Of a stretch of 64,000 nt of DNA, positions 7,282 to 16,722 are shown piece by piece. The stretch covers positions 1 to 64,000 of the forward strand of contig NZ_BNBM01000027.1 in the NCBI RefSeq assembly GCF_014655715.1. The letters are read 5' to 3'. The notes below the pieces were generated by a model. That model searched no databases. It saw only the letters and a program-made list of their open reading frames with translations, and was not told the origin of the DNA. The DNA comes from Streptomyces lanatus (GTDB lineage Bacteria; Actinomycetota; Actinomycetes; Streptomycetales; Streptomycetaceae). Both the position numbers and the translations under genes were made by a program. Each line of letters begins with the position of its first letter. The first letter of the stretch is position 1.

Positions 7282-8883
7282 ATGAACGGATCTGAGCTCA
7301 CCCCTGCGTCACATCCCGTCGAAGGCGCCGCAATGTCCGGCGCCGCGTCCGTGGGCTATCAGCAGGAGTTGCGTCGCGGGATGGGCGGCTTCGCGTCGTT
7401 CGCGGCGGGCTTCTCCTTCGTGTCGATCCTCACCACCGTCTTCCAGCTCTTCGGACTCGGATTCGGCCTCGGCGGGGCGGCGTTCTTCTGGACCTGGCCG
7501 CTGGTCTTCGCGGGCCAGCTCCTGGTTGCCCTGTGCTTCGCCGAACTCGCCGCGCGCTGGCCGATCTCCGGGGCGATCTACCAGTGGTCGAGCCGGCTGG
7601 CGGGCACCACGGTCGGCTGGTTCACCGGCTGGATCATGATCATCGGGCAGATCCTCACCGTCGCGGCGGCCGCGATCGCCGCGCAGGTGGTGCTGCCCGG
7701 CATCTGGTCCGGCTTCCAGTTCGTCGGCGGACCGGGCGCGGACCCGTCGGTGGCCTCGTCGACCGGCGCGCAGAACGCGGTCCTCCTGGGCTGCGTCCTG
7801 CTGGTCGTCACGACCGTCGTGAACATCCTCGGCATCCGTCAGATGGCTGCCGCCACCAGCGTCGGCGTCATGATCGAGATCGTCGGCGTGATCGCACTGG
7901 TGCTGGTGCTGTTCTTCCTGCCCGAGCGGGGCCCGCAGGTGGTGGTCCACAACACCGGCTGGGCCGGGGAGGGCAGTTATCTCGGGGCGTTCCTCGCCTC
8001 CTCGCTGATGGCGGCGTACGTCATGGTCGGCTTCGACTCGGCGGGCGAGCTGGCGGAGGAGACGCACAGCCCACGCCGGACCACGCCCCGGACCATCCTG
8101 CGGGCGCTGGTCATCTCGGGCGTCGGCGGCGCGCTGCTGATCATCGCGGGGTTGCTCGCGGCGAGGAGCCTGACCGACGGCAATCTGGCGGCCGGCGGCC
8201 TTTCCTGGGTGCTCACCGACCGGCTCGGAGAGGTGCTGGGCCGGCTGCTGCTGTGCTGTGTCGCGGTCGCGGTGTTCGCCTGCACCCTCGCCGTGCAGAC
8301 CTCCGGCGCACGCATGATTTACTCCATGGCGCGCGAGGGCGCCCTGCCCTTCCACCGGTACCTCGGGAAGGTCTCGTCCCGCACCGGTACGCCGATCATC
8401 ACCTCGATCGTGGTGGGTGTGGGCGCCGCGATCGCGCTCCTGGTGAACGTCCGCCAATCGGCGATCTTCACCGCGCTCTCCAGTCTCTGCATCGCCATGC
8501 TCTACCTGGCCTACCTGGGCGTGACACTCCCGCTGCTGGTCGCCAGGATCCGGCGCCGGGGCACCGACCGGCTCCCGGACGGCGTCGACGAGACGGGCCG
8601 GCCGCTGTTCTCACTGGGCCGCTGGGGCACCGTCGTCAACACGCTCGCGGTGCTCTTCCAGATCGGCATGGCGGTCAACCTGCTGTGGCCGCGCGCGGAG
8701 ATCTACGACCTCACCGAGGGCACCTGGTGGCTCCAGTGGAGCGCGCTGCTGTTCATCGGGCTCAGCCTCGCCATCGGCGCCGGTTACTTCCTCGCCCGCC
8801 GGCTGCACCTCCGGATCGAGCTGCGGCACGTCCCCCACACGCATGTCGAGCCGCCGGCCGAGGCAGTTCCGGAGCCCGCCTGA
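7282..8883 (+). CDS. APC-superfamily permease of the urea/guanidine operon
   Basis: A 533-residue integral membrane transporter of the amino acid-polyamine-organocation type. The N-terminal GFASFAAGFSFVSILTTVFQ, the FGLGGAAFFWTWPLVFAGQL helix, and PISGAIYQWSSRL followed by GWFTGWIMIIGQI are characteristic. About twelve hydrophobic segments are spread evenly, and a conserved AGELAEETHSPRRTTPR loop is present. ATG 7282 follows ggagg by 7 bases. It is the first gene of a co-directional run with two DUF1989 proteins, a biotin carboxylase and allophanate hydrolase. It probably imports the nitrogen substrate of that pathway (guanidine, urea or a related amide). Confidence 0.85.
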   Translation: MNGSELTPASHPVEGAAMSGAASVGYQQELRRGMGGFASFAAGFSFVSILTTVFQLFGLGFGLGGAAFFWTWPLVFAGQLLVALCFAELAARWPISGAIYQWSSRLAGTTVGWFTGWIMIIGQILTVAAAAIAAQVVLPGIWSGFQFVGGPGADPSVASSTGAQNAVLLGCVLLVVTTVVNILGIRQMAAATSVGVMIEIVGVIALVLVLFFLPERGPQVVVHNTGWAGEGSYLGAFLASSLMAAYVMVGFDSAGELAEETHSPRRTTPRTILRALVISGVGGALLIIAGLLAARSLTDGNLAAGGLSWVLTDRLGEVLGRLLLCCVAVAVFACTLAVQTSGARMIYSMAREGALPFHRYLGKVSSRTGTPIITSIVVGVGAAIALLVNVRQSAIFTALSSLCIAMLYLAYLGVTLPLLVARIRRRGTDRLPDGVDETGRPLFSLGRWGTVVNTLAVLFQIGMAVNLLWPRAEIYDLTEGTWWLQWSALLFIGLSLAIGAGYFLARRLHLRIELRHVPHTHVEPPAEAVPEPA

Positions 8884-8964
8884 CGGCTCGGCGACAGAAC
8901 CCCGGCCAGCACGCATCACGGGACGCGCCTGACGGCGTACCGACGAAGGGACGACGGCACCCCC

Positions 8965-9882
8965 ATGACGAAGACCGAAGGGCCGACGGCCGCCACGCCG
9001 CACGGCCGGCACCCCACCGCGAACCCCCTCCAGCCCACCGGCGTCAGAGACCTGCACCTGACCGACAGTGTCCGCAGCGCCCGCGACGACGCCCGCGCCC
9101 AGGGCGGCCAGGCCGGCGAGTGGATGCCGTATCTTCCGGCGTCCACCACCCCGCACTGCCCGCCGGGAGTGGACCCGGCCGACCTGGTGTGGGCGGAGAC
9201 GGTGGCGCCCGGCGGCTACACCCACAAGGTCCTCGCCCGCGGCAGCCGGCTGCGCTTCGACGACCCGACCGGTGACGCCTGCGCCCATCTGCTGCTCTTC
9301 AACGCGCTGGAACCGGTCGAGCGGCTCAACGTCGCCGACACCCAGAAGATCCCCTGGCAGGCGTACCTGGGCGTGAACCACCCGTTGTTGTCCGGCGACG
9401 GCCGGGTCATGGCCGTCGTCCCCGGCGACTCCTCCGGCCGGCACGACGCCTTCTGCGGCACGACCACCGATGCCTGGAACGAACGCAAGTACGGGGACGC
9501 CCGCCCCGAGGGACCGTCGCCGTCCGGCCGGGGTCTCTTCGTCAAGGCGGCCGCCAAGCACGGTCTGAGCAGGCGTGATCTGCCGCCCGGGGTGTCCTTC
9601 TTCCAGGGGGTACGGGTCGAGGCGGACGGCGCGCTCACCTGGCGGGGCAGCGCGGGCCCGGGCACACATGTCGAACTCGTCGCGGAGATGCCGCTCCTGG
9701 TGCTGGTCGCCAACGTCGCGCATCCGCTGGACCCGCGCTCCGCCTACGTCGTCGGACCCCTGCGGGTGCACGCCTGGCGTGGTCTGGCGACCGGTCCCGG
9801 CGAGGAGCGGTTCAGCGCGACGCCCGAATTGCACCGGGCGTATCTCAACACCGTCGACTACTGCGAAGCCCGGGGGCTGTGA
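8965..9882 (+). CDS. DUF1989 protein, urea-carboxylase-associated protein 1 (carboxyguanidine deiminase subunit-like)
   Basis: A 305-residue protein of the DUF1989 family. LVWAETVAPGGYTHKVLARG opens the conserved core, DPTGDACAHLLLFNALEP follows, and later come DAFCGTTTDAWN and a GVSFFQGVRVEADG segment. In family knowledge, the two DUF1989 proteins next to urea-carboxylase-like enzymes (UAAP1 and UAAP2) form the carboxyguanidine deiminase CgdAB, which converts carboxyguanidine to allophanate. The adjacent partner gene starts 1 base after this stop, so the pair is surely co-translated. Assignment as the A or B subunit is not attempted. Confidence 0.82.
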   Translation: MTKTEGPTAATPHGRHPTANPLQPTGVRDLHLTDSVRSARDDARAQGGQAGEWMPYLPASTTPHCPPGVDPADLVWAETVAPGGYTHKVLARGSRLRFDDPTGDACAHLLLFNALEPVERLNVADTQKIPWQAYLGVNHPLLSGDGRVMAVVPGDSSGRHDAFCGTTTDAWNERKYGDARPEGPSPSGRGLFVKAAAKHGLSRRDLPPGVSFFQGVRVEADGALTWRGSAGPGTHVELVAEMPLLVLVANVAHPLDPRSAYVVGPLRVHAWRGLATGPGEERFSATPELHRAYLNTVDYCEARGL

Positions 9883-9883
9883 C

Positions 9884-10699
9884 ATGGCGACCAGTCGGAC
9901 CGAGGAAACCGTGCCCACCGCGAAGGTCCTGAACAACTACCCCACCACGTCGGGCGGCACCGTCGCCACCGCCGTCCCGGTCGGTGCCGTGTATGCCGAG
10001 GGCTCCCCCTTGGACTGGGGGGCGAGCCTGGTCGACGGCGCCGTCGTCCTGGACGAGAGGGTGGCGCCCAACGCGCCCTGGTCGGCGGTGGTAGCGAAGG
10101 GGCACGTCCTGACGATCGTCGACGTCGGCGGCAACCAGTCCGCCGACTGCATCATCTACGACGCTCACGACCCGCAGGAGCGCTACAGCGTTCCCGACAC
10201 GCTGGCCTGGCAGGGCAACGCCTATGTGCGCACCGGCACCGTCCTGCGCAGCAACGAGGGCCGACCGCTGATGACGGTCGTCGCCAACGAGATCGACCGT
10301 CAGGACACCATCGGCGGCGCCTGCGGCAAGGAGTCCAACACCCTGCGCTACGGCCACCATGTGATGTTCCATCACGGCTGCCGCGAGAACTTCCTCGCCG
10401 AGGCCGCCCGGCGCGGCCTGGGCGTGCGGGACCTCGTCTCCAACCTCAACTGGTTCATGAACGTGCCCGTCGAGGCGGACGGCTCGCTGGGCATCGTCGA
10501 CGGCATGTCGGCGCCCGGCCGCCGGGTCGCGGTGCGCGCCGAGACGGACGTCCTGGTGCTGGTGTCCAACTGCCCGCAGATGAACAACCCGTGCAACGAC
10601 TTCAACCCGACGCCGCTGCGGATGATCGTCGTGGATCCGGGCCGTCCCGCGGGCGCCGGCGAGGCGACCTCGCAGAGCACCCCGGAGGACGTCGCGTGA
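9884..10699 (+). CDS. DUF1989 protein, urea-carboxylase-associated protein 2 (carboxyguanidine deiminase subunit-like)
   Basis: A 271-residue DUF1989 protein. After a short variable N-terminus it has SAVVAKGHVLTIVDVGGNQS, DCIIYDAHDPQERYSVPDT, and a Cys-containing TIGGACGKESNTLRYGHH with HHGCRENF. The last part contains NLNWFMNVPVEADG and CPQMNNPCNDFNPTPLRM. These match the second urea-carboxylase-associated protein family. It lies 1 base after its partner and overlaps the carboxylase start by 4 bases (GTGA), so the three act together. Known relatives deiminate carboxyguanidine; conserved cysteines and histidines are visible. Confidence 0.82.
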   Translation: MATSRTEETVPTAKVLNNYPTTSGGTVATAVPVGAVYAEGSPLDWGASLVDGAVVLDERVAPNAPWSAVVAKGHVLTIVDVGGNQSADCIIYDAHDPQERYSVPDTLAWQGNAYVRTGTVLRSNEGRPLMTVVANEIDRQDTIGGACGKESNTLRYGHHVMFHHGCRENFLAEAARRGLGVRDLVSNLNWFMNVPVEADGSLGIVDGMSAPGRRVAVRAETDVLVLVSNCPQMNNPCNDFNPTPLRMIVVDPGRPAGAGEATSQSTPEDVA

Positions 10700-13600
10700 C
10701 CCGCCCCACCACTGTCCTGGTCGCCAACCGCGGTGAGATAGCGCGTCGCGTCATCCGCACGGCGCGGCGGATGGGGCTGGCCACCGTCGCCGTCTTCTCC
10801 GACGCCGACCGGGCCGCGCCGCACGTCCGCGAGGCCGACCACGCGGTGCGCCTCGGTCCCGCGCCCGCCCGTGACTCGTATCTGCGCGCCGACGCGATCG
10901 TCGGGGCCGCGCTCGACCACGGTGCCGGCATCATCCACCCGGGCTACGGCTTCCTCTCCGAGAACGCCGCCTTCGCCCGCGCCGTCGAGGAGGCCGGCCT
11001 GTGTTTCGCGGGCCCGACCGTCGACCAGATCACCGCGTTCGGCGAGAAGCACACCGCCCGTGCCCTGGCCAAGGCGGCCGGGGTACCGCTGCTGGCCGGG
11101 ACCGAACTCCTCGCGAGCGCCGAGGAGGCCGCCACCGCGGCCGAGTCGATCGGGCTGCCCGTGATGGTCAAGGCCACCGGCGGTGGCGGCGGCATCGGCA
11201 TGCAGTCCTGCGCCACCGCCGACGAGGTGCGGGCCGCGTTCGCCCGGGTGGCCGCGCTCGCCGAGTCCAACTTCGCCTCGGCGGGCGTGTTCCTGGAGCG
11301 TCTGGTGCGCCCGGCCCGGCACGTCGAAGTACAGGTCTTCGGCGACGGCACCGGCCGTATCGCGGTCATCGGCGACCGTGACTGCTCGCTCCAGCGCCGC
11401 AACCAGAAGGTGGTGGAGGAGGCTCCGGCCCCGGCACTGCCCGACCGGGTCCGGGCACTGCTGCACGACTCCTCGCGCCGGCTGCTGGCTTCGGTCGGCT
11501 ACCGCGGCGCGGGGACCGTGGAGTTCGTCTACGACCCGGTGCGCGGGGAGGCCGCCTTCCTGGAGGTCAACACGCGGCTCCAGGTCGAACACCCGGTGAC
11601 CGAGGAGGCGTACGGCGTCGATCTCGTCGCGCTCATGCTGGAACTGGCCCGGGACGGCCGGGTCGACGACGGGGTGTTCGAGCGGGACTGGACGCCCACC
11701 GGACATGCCGTGCAGGCCCGGGTCTACGCGGAGGACCCCGGCAGGGACTCGCTGCCCTCCTCCGGCCTGATCACCCGGGCGGTCTTCCCCGGGCAGGACG
11801 CCGATCCGATACCCGGTGTCCGGGTCGACGGCTTCGCCGAGACCGGCCTGGACGTCTCGCCGTACTACGACCCCATGCTTGCCAAGGTCATCGTGTACGG
11901 CGCCGACCGTGACGCCGCCTTCGACGTGCTCGGCGAGGCCCTGGGCGCGAGCCGTGTCGACGGCATCGTCACCAACCTGGGCCTGCTGCGTTCGCTGGCC
12001 GTGCGCGACGAGGTGCGCGCGGCCGTGCACAGCACGAGCACGCTCGCCGCGACCGCCGACCCCGAGCCGCGCATCGACGTCCTGGTGCCCGGGGCGATGA
12101 CCACCGTGCAGGACCTGCCCGGCCGGCTCGGCTACTGGCATGTCGGTGTGCCGCCGAGCGGCCCTTTCGACCCGGTCTCCTTCGCCGAGGCCAATCTGGC
12201 CGTGGGCAATCCGGCCGGGGTGCCCGCGCTCGAAGTGACCGCGGGCGGCCTGTCCGTGCGCTTCTCCGACGCCACGGTCGTCGCCGTCACCGGCGCTCCC
12301 GTTCCCGTCACCGTCGACGGCACGGCGGCGGCCCTGTGGGAGCCGGTGCCGGTGCCGGCCGGCGCCACCCTGGTGGTCGGCACCGCGCAAGGGCCCGGTC
12401 TGCGCACCTACGTGGCCGTCCGGGGCGGCATCGACGTGCCCGAATACCTGGGCAGCGCCTCGACGTTCACCCTCGGAGGCTTCGGCGGCCACGGCGGGCG
12501 GGCGCTGTTCGCCGGAGACGTGCTGCGGCCCGCGGCCGCCCCTGCCGCCACCGGCCGCCCAACCCCGCCCGAGCGACGTCCCGCGATCACCTCGCACTGG
12601 CGGATCGGCGTCACCGAAGGGCCGCACGCGGCACCGGAGTTCTTCACCCGCGAGGACATCGACACGCTCTACGCCACCGACTACAAGGTGCACCACAACT
12701 CGGCCCGTACCGGCATCCGCCTGATCGGGCCCAGACCGCGCTGGGCCCGCCAGGACGGCGGCGAGGCGGGACTGCACCCCTCGAACATCCACGACACGCC
12801 GTACGCGGTGGGTGCTCTGGACTTCACCGGCGACACGCCGATCATCCTCGGCCCCGACGGGCCGTCCCTCGGCGGGTTCGTCTGCCCCGCGGTCGTCGCC
12901 AGCGGCGAACTGTGGAAGCTCGGCCAGCTCCGCCCCGGAGACACCGTCCGGTTCGTACCGGTCAAGGAGGCCGAGGCCGCCGCCCTCGACTCCCGCCGTG
13001 CCTCGCCCACGCTCGTCAGCACGGGCGGGGACGGCGACGACGGCATACTGGGCCGCCTGCAGGCCACCGACACCCGCCCCGCCGTGACCTACCGCCGTGA
13101 CGGCGACGACAACGTCCTCGTCGAGTACGGCCCCATGACGCTCGACCTCAGTCTGCGGATGCGGGTGCACGCCCTTCAGGAGACCCTGGCCGCGCACGCG
13201 CCCGAGGGCATCGTCGACGTCACCCCCGGCATCCGTTCCCTCCAGATCCACACCGACGCCCGCCGGCTCAGGGCCCGCGATCTCACCGCCCTGCTGCGCG
13301 AGTTGGAGGACGAGGTCCCGCCCACAGGCGAGCTGGTGGTGCCCTCCCGCACGGTACGGCTGCCGCTCAGCTGGGACGACCCGGCGACCCGTCTCGCCAT
13401 CGAGCGGTACATGGCGGGGGTGCGCGACGACGCCCCGTGGTGCCCGTGGAACATCGAGTTCATCCGCCGTATCAACGGCCTGGAGAGCGCCGACGACGTC
13501 TACCGCACGGTCTTCGACGCCTCCTACCTGGTGCTCGGCCTCGGCGACGTCTATCTCGGCGCCCCCGTCGCCACCCCGCTGGACCCCCGGCACCGCCTGG

Positions 13601-14286
13601 TCACCACCAAGTACAACCCGGCCCGCACCTGGACCGCGGAGAACTCCGTCGGTATCGGCGGCGCCTACCTGTGCGTCTACGGCATGGAGGGCCCGGGCGG
13701 TTATCAGTTCGTCGGCCGCACGGTGCAGATCTGGAACCGGTTCCGCAGGGGCGGCCTGTTCCAGGACTCGCCGTGGGCCCTGCGCTTCTTCGACCGCATC
13801 GAGTGGTATCCCGTCACCGCTGAGGAACTTCTAGAACTGCGCGCCGAGACCGACGCCGGCCGCGGTCACTTCGACACCCGGGAGGGCACGTTCTCGATCG
13901 CCGAGTACAACGCCTTCCTGACCGCCGAGGCCGATTCGATCGCCTCCTTCCGGCGTCGGCAGGGTGCCGCGTTCGAGGCCGAGAAGGAACGCTGGCGGGC
14001 CGCCGGCGAGTTCGACCGCGACGACGATCCCGAGCCCCCGGCCGCCGACACCGTCGTCGTCCCGGAGGGCGCCATCCCGGTCACCGCGCCGTTCACCGCC
14101 ACCGTCTGGCAGACCGTCGCCCAGGCCGGCACCACCGTCGCCGAGGGCGACCCGATCCTCTCGCTGGAGGCGATGAAAATGGAGTCCGAAGTGAGCGCCC
14201 CCGCCAGCGGAACGCTTCTGGAGATCTACGTCAAGCCCGGTGAGCAGGTCGCCCCGGGTCAGGTACTCGCGGCGGTGAGGGCATGA
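10696..14286 (+). CDS. Biotin-dependent urea/guanidine carboxylase
   Basis: A 1196-residue single-chain carboxylase, the usual length of urea carboxylases. Residues 1-450 are a biotin carboxylase/ATP-grasp unit (VLVANRGEIARRVIRTARRM, HPGYGFLSENAAFA, KATGGGGGIGMQ, EVNTRLQVEHPVTE). About 460-770 holds the KipA-like carboxyltransferase half and about 820-1080 the KipI-like half. The C-terminal biotinyl domain carries EAMKMES, the biotin lysine. GTG 10696 overlaps the previous stop and follows ggagg. The substrate is urea or guanidine: the adjacent DUF1989 pair favours guanidine, with carboxyguanidine passed to deimination and allophanate hydrolysis. Sequence reading alone does not settle the preference. 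Confidence 0.9.
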   Translation: MTRPTTVLVANRGEIARRVIRTARRMGLATVAVFSDADRAAPHVREADHAVRLGPAPARDSYLRADAIVGAALDHGAGIIHPGYGFLSENAAFARAVEEAGLCFAGPTVDQITAFGEKHTARALAKAAGVPLLAGTELLASAEEAATAAESIGLPVMVKATGGGGGIGMQSCATADEVRAAFARVAALAESNFASAGVFLERLVRPARHVEVQVFGDGTGRIAVIGDRDCSLQRRNQKVVEEAPAPALPDRVRALLHDSSRRLLASVGYRGAGTVEFVYDPVRGEAAFLEVNTRLQVEHPVTEEAYGVDLVALMLELARDGRVDDGVFERDWTPTGHAVQARVYAEDPGRDSLPSSGLITRAVFPGQDADPIPGVRVDGFAETGLDVSPYYDPMLAKVIVYGADRDAAFDVLGEALGASRVDGIVTNLGLLRSLAVRDEVRAAVHSTSTLAATADPEPRIDVLVPGAMTTVQDLPGRLGYWHVGVPPSGPFDPVSFAEANLAVGNPAGVPALEVTAGGLSVRFSDATVVAVTGAPVPVTVDGTAAALWEPVPVPAGATLVVGTAQGPGLRTYVAVRGGIDVPEYLGSASTFTLGGFGGHGGRALFAGDVLRPAAAPAATGRPTPPERRPAITSHWRIGVTEGPHAAPEFFTREDIDTLYATDYKVHHNSARTGIRLIGPRPRWARQDGGEAGLHPSNIHDTPYAVGALDFTGDTPIILGPDGPSLGGFVCPAVVASGELWKLGQLRPGDTVRFVPVKEAEAAALDSRRASPTLVSTGGDGDDGILGRLQATDTRPAVTYRRDGDDNVLVEYGPMTLDLSLRMRVHALQETLAAHAPEGIVDVTPGIRSLQIHTDARRLRARDLTALLRELEDEVPPTGELVVPSRTVRLPLSWDDPATRLAIERYMAGVRDDAPWCPWNIEFIRRINGLESADDVYRTVFDASYLVLGLGDVYLGAPVATPLDPRHRLVTTKYNPARTWTAENSVGIGGAYLCVYGMEGPGGYQFVGRTVQIWNRFRRGGLFQDSPWALRFFDRIEWYPVTAEELLELRAETDAGRGHFDTREGTFSIAEYNAFLTAEADSIASFRRRQGAAFEAEKERWRAAGEFDRDDDPEPPAADTVVVPEGAIPVTAPFTATVWQTVAQAGTTVAEGDPILSLEAMKMESEVSAPASGTLLEIYVKPGEQVAPGQVLAAVRA

Positions 14287-15941
14287 GCGCCATGACCCCG
14301 GCCGAACGAGCCGAGGCCGCCTACGACCGCGTCGAGGCCGCCGACCGGCCCGAGATCTGGATCCACCTCAGGCCGCGCGAGGAGGTGCTCGCCGAGGCCG
14401 CCGGGATCGATCCGGGGCTTCCGCTGGCGGGGCTGGTCGTAGCCGTCAAGGACAACATCGACGTGGCCGGCCTGCCCACGACCGCCGGCGCGCCGTCCTA
14501 CGCCTACCGGCCGGACGCCGACGCGCCCGCGGTGGCACGGCTGCGCGCGGCCGGCGCGCTGGTGCTCGGCAAGACCAACCTGGACCAGTTCGCCACCGGC
14601 CTGGTCGGCACCCGCAGCCCCTACGGCGCCGTGCGCAACGCCTGGGATCCGGCCCGCATCTCGGGCGGTTCGTCCTCGGGCTCGGCCGTCGCCGTGGCGC
14701 TGGGCATCGCCGACCTCGCGCTGGGTACCGACACGGCCGGCTCCGGGCGGGTGCCCGCCGCCCTGAACGGCGTCGTCGGGGTCAAGCCCACCAAGGGCCT
14801 GGTGCCCGTGTCCGGGGTGGTTCCCGCCTGCTACACCCTCGACTGCGTGACCGTCCTCGCCCGCGACCTACGGCTCGCCCGCGCGGCCGCGGAGATCATC
14901 GAGGGCCCCGACCCCGCCGACCCGCTCTCCCGCACCGGCACCCAGCTGCCACCACCGCCCGCGCGCCCCAGGGTCGCCGTCCCGGCCGAGGAGAACCTGC
15001 ACGGTATGGCCGACGGCTGGCGGGAGGCATTCGCGGCAGCGGTCACCTGCCTGGCGAGCACCGGAGTGGAGATCGTGGAGGTCGATGTCACTCCGCTGCT
15101 GGAGGCCGCGCAACTGCTGTACGGCGGTGCCTTCGTGGCCGAGCGGTACGCCGCCGTCGGCGATCACCTGGACAAGCACCGCGACCTGATCGGTACGGAC
15201 CTCGACCCCACCGTCGCCGCCATCATCCTGGCCGGCCGGGAGAAGACTGCCGTCGACTGGGCCGCCGACACCGCCCGCCTCGCCGCCCTCGGCGCCGCCG
15301 CCCGCACGGCCCTGGACGGCTGCGCGGCGCTGCTCACCCCGACCACCACCTGGCACCCCACCCTCGAAGAGGTGGCCGCCGACCCGGTCGGCGCCAACGC
15401 CCGCATGGGCCGCTTCACCAACTTCGCCAACCTGCTGGACTACGCCTCGCTCGCCGTCCCCGCCGGGTTCGTGGACGGTCTGCCGTTCGGCGTGATGCTC
15501 ACCGGCCCGGCCTTCTCCGACCGCGCCCTGGCGGCGTTGGCCGAGCGGTTCGCGAATCCGGGGCTCGAACTGTTCGTGGTGGGCGCCCACCTCACCGGGC
15601 AGCCCCTCAACGCCCAGTTGGTCCAGGCGGGCGGCACGCTCGTGGGCCCGGCCCGCACCGCCGCCCGCTACCGGCTGCACGCCCTGGCCACCCGGCCGCT
15701 CAAGCCGGGTCTGGTGCGGACGGCGGAGGGCGGCGCGGGCATCGAGGGCGAGATCTGGCGGCTGCCCGCCGCCGGGTTCGGGGCGCTGACCGCGGCCGTG
15801 CCCGCGCCGATGGCCATCGGCACCGTCGAACTGGCCGACGGAGGCCGGATCAGCGGCTTCCTGGTCGAGCCGTACGCGGTCGAGAACGCGCCCGACATCA
15901 CGGGCTTCGGAGGCTGGCGGGCCTATCTGGCGTCCCTCTGA
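14283..15941 (+). CDS. Allophanate hydrolase (amidase signature family)
   Basis: A 552-residue amidase that should split allophanate into ammonium and carbon dioxide. Residues 1-430 form the amidase signature domain with the catalytic Lys (LVVAVKDNID) and the serine-rich ISGGSSSGSAVAVALG with GTDTAGSGRVPAA, giving the Ser-cisSer-Lys triad. The last 120 residues, with LNAQLVQAGGTL and KPGLVRT, are the C-terminal domain found in AtzF-type allophanate hydrolases. Start ATG 14283 overlaps the carboxylase stop (ATGA), indicating translational coupling. It is the last catalytic step of the operon. Confidence 0.9.
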   Translation: MSAMTPAERAEAAYDRVEAADRPEIWIHLRPREEVLAEAAGIDPGLPLAGLVVAVKDNIDVAGLPTTAGAPSYAYRPDADAPAVARLRAAGALVLGKTNLDQFATGLVGTRSPYGAVRNAWDPARISGGSSSGSAVAVALGIADLALGTDTAGSGRVPAALNGVVGVKPTKGLVPVSGVVPACYTLDCVTVLARDLRLARAAAEIIEGPDPADPLSRTGTQLPPPPARPRVAVPAEENLHGMADGWREAFAAAVTCLASTGVEIVEVDVTPLLEAAQLLYGGAFVAERYAAVGDHLDKHRDLIGTDLDPTVAAIILAGREKTAVDWAADTARLAALGAAARTALDGCAALLTPTTTWHPTLEEVAADPVGANARMGRFTNFANLLDYASLAVPAGFVDGLPFGVMLTGPAFSDRALAALAERFANPGLELFVVGAHLTGQPLNAQLVQAGGTLVGPARTAARYRLHALATRPLKPGLVRTAEGGAGIEGEIWRLPAAGFGALTAAVPAPMAIGTVELADGGRISGFLVEPYAVENAPDITGFGGWRAYLASL

Positions 15942-16015
15942 CGGGGCGCGATACCGGCAGGCACCCGAAGCCCACGGGCGCCGGGTGCCCGCCACCGGGG
16001 TGGCAGGATGGGGTT

Positions 16016-16699
16016 ATGAAGACCACGCGGCCGCGCCAAGGAAGACCCCGGCACACGCCGCCGTCCGATCCCAACGCCTCGGGTCGGGAACAGATCCTCG
16101 ACGCCGCCGGTGCGCTCTTCGTCGAACACGGCATCGCCGCCACCAGCACCCGCATGATCGCCGAGCGGGTGGGCATCAGACAGGCCTCGCTGTACTACCA
16201 CTTCGCCACCAAGGACGAGATCCTCGCCGAGCTGCTGGCCACCTCGGTCCGGCCGAGCCTTCAGATGGTGGACCGCGTCCAGGCATGGGTGCCGGAGCGG
16301 GCGAGCGCGGCCGCGGCGCTCTACGCGGTCGCCGCGACAGACGTACGCACCCTGTCCCGCACCCCGTACAACATCGGCACGCTGTATCTGCTGCCGGAAG
16401 TGCTGGCCGAACGGTTCGACACCTTCCGCGCCGACCGGGACCGACTCCAGCGCAGCTACGGGGCTCTCGGTGCGTCGGCGGCGACCGAGGACGTCACCGG
16501 GAGGATGCCGCCCGACAGGCTCGGGGAACTGCTGATCCAGTTGGTGGAGGTCGTCATCCAGATCCGGCGTACCCGGGATCCGGAAGCGGCCGACACGGAC
16601 GCGATCGCGTCGTCGTGTCTGCGGCTGTGCGGGCTGGGCGAGCCGGGGGTGGTGGCCGCGAGGGACGAGGCGGGTGTGCTGCTGAGCCGCCTGGCGTGA
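16016..16699 (+). CDS. TetR family regulator of the urea/guanidine operon
   Basis: A 227-residue TetR protein with an N-terminal HTH (REQILDAAGALFVEHGIAAT, then MIAERVGIRQASLYYHFATK). It lies 74 bp after allophanate hydrolase on the same strand and is probably part of that operon or its local regulator. A 20-bp palindrome 22 bp before the first gene (7240-7259) is a plausible binding site. Its ligand is likely the pathway substrate or an intermediate, by analogy with TetR-controlled catabolic operons. Confidence 0.83.
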   Translation: MKTTRPRQGRPRHTPPSDPNASGREQILDAAGALFVEHGIAATSTRMIAERVGIRQASLYYHFATKDEILAELLATSVRPSLQMVDRVQAWVPERASAAAALYAVAATDVRTLSRTPYNIGTLYLLPEVLAERFDTFRADRDRLQRSYGALGASAATEDVTGRMPPDRLGELLIQLVEVVIQIRRTRDPEAADTDAIASSCLRLCGLGEPGVVAARDEAGVLLSRLA

Positions 16700-16722
16700 T
16701 CGACGGCCGCCCGACGCGCGGT

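Noticed and set aside
10372-13593. A 1073-codon open frame on the minus strand
   Set aside because: It lies wholly antisense to the carboxylase gene, whose motifs are unmistakable. Its translation is Gly/Arg/Val-rich with no domain and arises from high third-position GC.
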